Below, in pieces: positions 58,001 through 64,000 of a DNA stretch of 64,000 nt. The notes below the pieces were generated by a model. That model saw only the letters and a list, made by a program, of their open reading frames with translations. It was not told the DNA's origin and did no database searches. Numbering within the stretch: the first letter of the stretch is position 1; each line of letters begins with the position of its first letter. This stretch comes from Clarireedia homoeocarpa (Eukaryota > Ascomycota > Leotiomycetes > Helotiales > Rutstroemiaceae), in assembly GCA_001465935.1 (NCBI GenBank), contig LNKV01000003.1:502363-566362 (forward strand). Direction: 5' to 3'. The position numbers and the translations under genes are program-made.

Positions 58001-61000
58001 TATACACATTGAAGAATTTGTTGTACCTGGTGTGAACTTGGAGGGACAACAATTTCATTACCTTATGAAAGCCATGGTGTTGATGCAGGTCGGTGAATAT
58101 TTCTTCACAAGAACGCGAACTGATTTGCTCCCCTAGAATCCGTATGAGAGGCCGGAGCAGAGTTCGAGATCCTTCACCTGTTTTTCTTCATGTCCAGAGA
58201 TGCAGACTTGCCATGACTGCTTGCTAAATAAGGAAGCTAACTGATAGGAATTTGCGAGGAAGGAACGGAGCAAGAAATAGCGCGAAGGCTGCGGGAACAA
58301 TGGGGTAATTCACCTACTTTTCTACGATCGATGCTTTCACGCCTTGGTCGAATTCTATTGATACTTTATGAGAGAAAGATCCGCGAAGAAACGCAGGAAA
58401 AGGTAGAACATGAAAGTAAGAGAGAATTGCGAGAATCTAGCACTACGCGGATGGTAGGAACGGATGAAGTTTAAGTGGAAAGAGTAGTAGGGCTATTACC
58501 TCAGGAGGAAGCTTTAGTCAGAAAGGAAGAGTTTTGATTGAAGAAAAGATGGAAACTAGGGGTAGCGGGGAGAAAGACGGCGTGAGAGGAGAAGAAAGCG
58601 GAACAGGCAGGAAGACACGAGGGGAAAGGGGTAGTGGGAGAGAGTATTGAGCCGGGTGGAGAGGAGGAAGGAAAGGGGAAGGAACTTCCAACCAACCATT
58701 CCTGAACATGCTCACCCAGCAGCGACAGAAACAATAGCAAGTCCTTGAAGGATTAAATGGAGACTCGGAAATGGAGAGTAAAGAATGGCGAAAGGCTTTC
58801 AAAACAGCAGTATCTCCTGAGACACCTGAACGCCTATACGGATGATGATTAACTCTCGGTGTCGCAGAGATGTTAGATTCTTCGTTTCGATTCTCGAAAA
58901 ACTATCTCATGGATCATGGATCATGAATCATGAACTAACTTATTCTCCGGCATCTTAGTGTTCTTATCCACTTATGCCCTGACACATGCCTTTGCTATAC
59001 GTTATGAACATATATATATGTGTGTATGCGAATTGATATCATGCCAAACCTCCCATTATTCCAAGATTCTTGACCATACCCAATTAAGTACAATGGAACC
59101 ACAAGCAGCCCCAGCACCTGTAAGAACATAACGAACCGATGAGCGAGCATGGAACATATCAAAAAGATACTGAGACATGTCATCTATATCGACAGAATAA
59201 AATGAACTTACACTTACCTTACTCGATATCCCCATTATCTGAACGCTGCACAAAGTACTGTACCTGGGAGACTACTCGTAGTTCTATGCGGTGGCAGCAG
59301 GAGTTACTGTAGTTAGTTCGATATAGGGTCGCACGCGACACTTCGAGTCGTATCCCTGGTCCAACACGCAAGAGCCACGCTTTTCTTCTTCTCCGCAATC
59401 TAGCTAGCCGGTGCTGGTGCCATGGTTGGGATTGTCTTAGAACTATTGTAGTAAGGCGATGAGGTTTGGTTAAGACTCCATTGGATAGAATACTTCGTAG
59501 ATTTCCATGTAATGTGCTCACTCCACTTCCCCAAAGTTTTCATTTATTTGCTTTGGGCTGCTTGCTTGCTCAGCAAGTATGTATGTACAAGTATGCTGGC
59601 ACGGTTGGGAGGTTGTGAACACCTCAGCAGTGAGCGAGGATGCGGGGCGGTTTGGTATAGTGACTAGACTAGAGGCAGTCCTGGATTATATTTCTTTAAC
59701 TATTTATCTATTTGGTTCGCTTGCGTGATGAAACCTATACTGTATATCTGTACTGTACCCTCGTCAGCTGGCGATTAGAGGGGCAAAATGCATATGATGT
59801 GCCGAAGTTTTTGCTAATGCGATGCATTGCCAAGAGGAGGGGCTTTGCTGCATGCAGATTTGGAATGGCTGACTGGCATGAAATGGAATGGTTGATGTGA
59901 CGGTATGGAGGGGTGAGAGGATTTAGAAATGGAGATGGATGATACGGAGGATCAGTAGGGGGGACAAGTACAGAGGGAAGTGAGACGAGACACGACAAGC
60001 TTGGCCGGGCGTCAGATAAGAAGTCTGATGTGCTGATGCCGCAGCTTGTAGAAAAGCTTGGGTTGGAGGGGGAAAGCACTTGAATGGAGCCAAGAGGAGG
60101 GTGGTGGTTGTTCGCCAAGATGCTGCGCCCTGTTGTTCGCGAAGAAGGGTGGTTTTGGGAGTTTGGGGATTTTGTGGGGGAAATCTTATATGTGTGAGGT
60201 GCTCGTAGGTGTGACTGTACGCCGGTATGCCATATGACGGAAAGATGGGAGGGCACGAGGATGGAAATGTGTCAATGTGGTAGGTAATCAGTTGACGGGA
60301 CGGTTCGCATCTGTGCTACTCCTTTACCAGGTAGACCCAGAGCAGAGAGAGAAGCTATCCTCGGCTTGACATGTTCGCTTTGATGTGGAAAGAAAGGGGC
60401 TTGGCAGTTTTCGTGTTTGTGGTGGGTGAAGAGGGAGGGAAGGGTTGTCGTTGGCCGGTATCAACATCAACAGGTATTGTGCTGTGTAACTTACTGTACT
60501 TGTACTGTGCCTGTACTGTATTCTGTATTATACATATGAAAAACCTGTCGATCTTGCCAGAAAGCGAAGGAGGATGGGTCGATTGATGGATGAATTAAGC
60601 TGTTTGTTATCTTTCCAACCTCTTACAAGTACAAATGCACGTACCCCTTTTTGGGCTGACAGTCCTTCGTACAACACAGGTGGTCTTTCTATACAACGCG
60701 ATTCGTTGGTAGTTCTCTTTGTTCTGGGTGTCCCTCTTGTCCCTCGTCTCCCTTTCGCTTCGGCGCGCTCCACAGATGAGATCATCCGCCAGAAGCAATA
60801 ACTTGATACATGTATATCTATCTATATCTTACTCAATATCTTACGTGCCTGCCGTATGTGCAACTTTTTGATGAAGATGTTTTGGTGACTTAATGACTTA
60901 CGTTGTTAAGTTACCCAGTTACGCCTCCAATTCCTTGTACAGTACGAGTCTTGAAAGGAAATCCGGGGGAATCCTTTGCCAATTGCGTGCGATCGAATCC

Positions 61001-61103
61001 TCGACAGAGCACGTGCCTGTAAATGGGGTTATTTTAGCTAAGTCGTGGTGGTTCGGCGGCTGTCACCTCGTCTTTGACAATAATCACAATCAACCCAAGC
61101 ACC

Positions 61104-61257
61104 GCACCCAAGCAACCCACGCAACCCACGCAACCCACGCACCCAAGCAAAGGGCCGTACTTTTCTTTGCATCTAGAACCTGCCGAACCAGCCAAAACCA
61201 GCCAAAACCCGCCAAAAGCCAGCCAGAAGCCAGCCAAAACCAGCCAAAACCAGCCTC
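61104..61257. repeat. two short minisatellites
   Basis: AACCCACGC occurs in tandem around 61113-61142. CCAGCCAAAA-type units, with CCGCC and CAGAAG variants, repeat about seven times between 61189 and 61257. The first also reads as QPTQPT/ATHATH repeats in frame by chance. Confidence 0.75.
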
Positions 61258-61605
61258 TTTGGTTCCCTCCTGCCCCAGCTACGGCTCCGATATTTCCCCA
61301 AGCAAACCCTCCTACGGCTACGGGAATCATAAAAGCACAGCATAATACCCACTAAAACCGTCTCACCGATCACTCCCTTCCTGGGGTATATGCACAGCCT
61401 GCAGGTTACCAAAATCTGCAAGATTATCTTCTTAAGCAACACAATTCTGGCAATCTCGACTTTTTTAAAACTCAAAGAGATCAGTTGATGCATTCATCTT
61501 CGTCATCATCACTTTTCCATCACCACGATTACCACCTCTCATTCATACCAGATCATATCTCTACTCTTCTCCAAACAACAAGTACCAACGATCGAGGTTG
61601 AAGCA

Positions 61606-61700
61606 ATGCCCTAGGAGCGACTCGAAAAGAGGTTATTAGATCAACCACAATGCAGTATCGAAGACTTCCTTGCAAATCAGGAAAGTTCATAAACGGATAA
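61606..61700 (+). promoter_or_regulatory. two upstream ORFs in the leader of the stress-protein gene
   Basis: A minimal uORF (ATG CCC TAG, 61606-61614) and a 17-codon uORF (61650-61700) precede the main ATG at 61878. If transcribed, they could restrain translation. Transcription start is not known. Confidence 0.45.
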
Positions 61701-61877
61701 CGCCAATCCTGGAGCACTCACTGCTCTTGCCTCGTACGATTTTCTACGCAGCCCATCCTCCCCGCTCGATCGAAAAACCTCGGTACCTAAACGAATATAG
61801 GAAGCTTTCAACATCTGCTTTGTCCGCCGTTATAAAGAACCAGTGAAGTGCATACAAAGTAGAGAACATTCAACATC

Positions 61878-64000
61878 ATGGCGGGCGAAAATATGTCTTT
61901 GGAATCGATGCTAGATCAAGAGAGGCGGGATGTGCTCGCGATATTGGAAGGGCCGCCTCCGGCTAGATCCAGAGGTTCTGTGAGCTCTACTGGTTCCGGT
62001 TCAAGAAGTCGTTCTGGGGGAAGAACCCCTTCACCATTCACAAACACTGGCCCTCGATCTCCCGTCCGCAGTATGCTCGATATTGGGGATACCGCGATGC
62101 CCAGACATGCATCACTTGCCAGCACAACGACAAATGGAAGTGTTACCGTGCCTCCTGTTCGAAGTATGCTGGATATCGATAGTCCACCACCTACGCCGCC
62201 TGTCCGCAGTATGCTCGATATATCTACCTCTTCAGCCGCACCAGCGCCTTCTGGTTCTCGAAGTGCGCAGACTTCGCCGACAATGGCTCATTCCCAACCT
62301 TATACCCAGAATACTCGACAAGTGAGAAGTTCATCAGATGCAACTTCGCGTCCTACAATAGAATTTGGCCCGAGAGCTACCACCAGGATTGATCCTAAAG
62401 AATATCAGTTTTCCGGATATCTGCCAAATAATCCCGGAGGACCCGTCGTGCCAAAACGCAACACACAGGCCGGAAAGAGATTTACAAATTCGATGGCAGA
62501 AATCGTTCGAGCTGGCGCAGATCTCAGTGGATTCGGTGGTGGAAGTCGCGATAGAGGTCGACATAATTCAATTGCTGGTACTGGGATCAGTAGCTCAAAT
62601 TCAAAATCACCTCACAATCGATTTGCTTTACGGTCGAATTCTCCTGTGCCTGCTGCGGATCCTTCAAAGTTTGCTGTGTTGGATGACGGTCGAGTTATAG
62701 ATGTGAATAGCGCTTACCGACGATTGTCAGATGCCAATCTTGCCCTATCGAATGGAGGACTGTCTTCGCTCAGCAAGAAAGGCCGACAATACCGTTCAAA
62801 CAGTGATGATGCTTCAGCTTCTTCAAGCGCTCGATTGGAGAAGGATTATGTGCCCATGGAAGGCGATGAAATTATCGACGATAGCACCGATGAATCCGAC
62901 AGTGAGGGACAAAGAGGGAGAAAGAAGGCTGCAAGGAGCGACGATGTCAGTACCAAGGGGCCCGAAGATAAGACATTGGGAATGGGTCGAGCGAAAGGTC
63001 CAAGGACTTCATTAAGTCAGATGGCTGCAGCCGAAGAAGAGCGTACGTATTGACAATGTTGTGCATTTTACATTCTAGATACTAACATTGCACAGGACAA
63101 GAAATTGCTGCCAAGGAAGCTATGCATGAAAAGTATAAAGTTCACTCGCTTCTCGACCCCCAGATTGCCGCCACAGGTGCTGCAGGACCCAAATCCAATA
63201 AACCTGTAGTCCATCCGCATACAAGTTTCGACCAGGATACTTCTGGCTTCGCAACTCCGCATGATTCGGACACCGAAGCTGATCTCAGCGACATCAAACG
63301 AGCCCAGAATCTTTCTTTGACTATGGAACCAATTAGGTCTACACCCTTAACGCAGCGTTGTGTACGCACTCTTCAACGTGGAGATTTTGCCAAAGTACAA
63401 CGAGAAGCTCGTGAGAACAATCGTCGGACTAGGAAGTATCTCGTGGCGACCGATCTTAGTGAAGAAGCCGCACATGCTCTGGAATGGACTGTTGGCACAG
63501 TCTTGAGAGATGGTGATACAATGTTGGCCATCTACTGCGTTGACGAAGAAGTAGGCATTACAAATGGTGATAGCGGGGGAGATGATGCGCAAATTAAGCA
63601 GCAGATTTCCGCCATCGCAGCCGCCCAACAATCTGCACGAGCGTCTCGTGTAAACACGCCGCTTCTTACACCCAGTCTTGGACCGAGTCCATTAGGGCCG
63701 AATTTTAGACTGGATGCAGGAAGTCGAGCCGCAAGTCCAATGGGTCGAGACTTTAGAAATAAAGCAGAACAAGCTCGTTTCCGAGCAGTGGAAGATATTA
63801 CAGATCGTGTTTCGGAACTCCTGAGAAAGACGAAGTTGCAGGTTCAGGTCAATATCGAAGTTCTGCATTGCAAGAATCCTAAACATCTTATATGCGAGGT
63901 CATTGATTTCGTCAATCCCACGCTGGTTATACTAGGGAGTCGTGGTAGAAGTGCTTTGAAAGGGTATGTCAATTACCTCATTTTCATCTTTTGCTTATTT
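61878..64000 (+). CDS. universal stress protein domain protein, C-terminus outside window
   Basis: Exons 61878-63042 and 63096-63963 are visible; an intron begins at 63964 (GTATGT), so the 3' end is missing. At least 677 residues. The first ~490 are disordered, Ser/Pro-rich, and carry the octapeptide PVRSMLDI three times (about residues 62-69, 93-100, 108-115). An acidic patch (EIIDDSTDESDSE) and basic KKAAR follow. The USP domain begins at about residue 502 with KYLVATDLSEEAAHALEWTV and includes DTMLAIYCVDEE and LVILGSRGRSALKG, the ATP-loop motif GxxG. A Ser/Pro insert splits the domain, as in other fungal members. It probably binds ATP in stress signalling; the partner of the repeats is unknown. 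Confidence 0.88.

Larger units (their letters stand above)
55066..61877. other. gene-poor 6.8 kb upstream of the stress-protein gene
   Basis: The longest gap in the window. It holds AT-rich blocks, a purine-rich block (58540-58690) and short minisatellites. ORFs such as 55781-56131, 59735-60256 and 60893-61355 are low in complexity, overlap others, and show no motif. A long 5' leader of the downstream gene or non-coding transcripts are possible. No tRNA or rRNA was recognised. Confidence 0.5.

Noticed and set aside
59735..60256. 173-codon minus-strand ORF
   Set aside because: Composition is Pro/Ser/His-rich from GT/GA-rich DNA, with no domain and no splice signals.
60893..61355. Opposed ORFs with ATH/QPT/GFW repeats
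   Set aside because: The repeats come from two minisatellites, and the opposite strand gives an equally open frame.
1..64000. tRNA, rRNA, CRISPR or prokaryotic operon features
   Set aside because: No cloverleaf-like B-box context, rRNA core or spaced repeats were seen; the gene structure is clearly eukaryotic.

Overview
The window is nuclear DNA of a filamentous ascomycete. Genes are single and spread over both strands, with short GT-AG introns (about 45-90 nt, many with a CTAAC-like branch site). The protein set is typically fungal: a PTH11/rhodopsin-like membrane protein, a 2EXR-domain protein, GH28 rhamnogalacturonase, SRP40, mitochondrial uS7, Psf3 and Mn-SOD. Content and base composition suggest Leotiomycetes (Helotiales/Sclerotiniaceae-like), but that placement is inference. 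No prokaryotic operons, CRISPR, rRNA or tRNA genes were seen.

Layout. 0-8 kb: a truncated TauD-type sulfonate dioxygenase diverges from an ACS/Dal5-type permease (a probable sulfonate-use pair), followed by a secreted GH28 rhamnogalacturonase and a nitrilase. 8.4-12.7 kb: a repeat island with one end of an inverted-repeat element, a 5' LTR with primer-binding site and decayed copia gag, a 2EXR gene, and a MITE-like palindrome. 12.7-20 kb: an SDR-like protein with an N-terminal Cys4 motif, a divergent F-box-like gene, and a seven-helix rhodopsin-fold protein. 20-25 kb: small inverted repeats, a family-2 O-methyltransferase with a duplicated upstream block, and a MITE with TA target duplication. 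25-27 kb: the housekeeping pair PSF3 and SOD2 on a 365-bp bidirectional promoter. 27-33 kb: sparse, with three small genes, one of them frameshifted at a T-tract. 33-45 kb: sugar transporter, SDR, SRP40, an ADA2/CECR1-like deaminase, and a fungal membrane protein. 45-49 kb: nitronate monooxygenase and a decayed MFS transporter. 49-64 kb: two large gene-poor stretches around a tiny dsRNA-binding-fold protein and mitoribosomal uS7, ending in a 3'-truncated universal-stress-protein gene with upstream ORFs.

How the genes fit together. Several genes fit a plant-associated or saprotrophic life: pectin backbone cleavage, sugar uptake, nitrile hydrolysis, nitronate detoxification and sulfonate sulphur scavenging. 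They are not arranged as one biosynthetic cluster. I found no convincing new multi-gene system. The most distinctive items are the TauD/ACS pair, the multi-lesion MFS pseudogene, a four-exon micro-gene at 27.9-28.4 kb, a T10 frameshift gene at 29.5-29.9 kb, a GC-AG intron in PSF3, three separate inverted-repeat element types, and divergent active sites in the SDR and the deaminase. Exon joins were worked out by eye and checked by reading-frame arithmetic; no transcripts or database searches were available.
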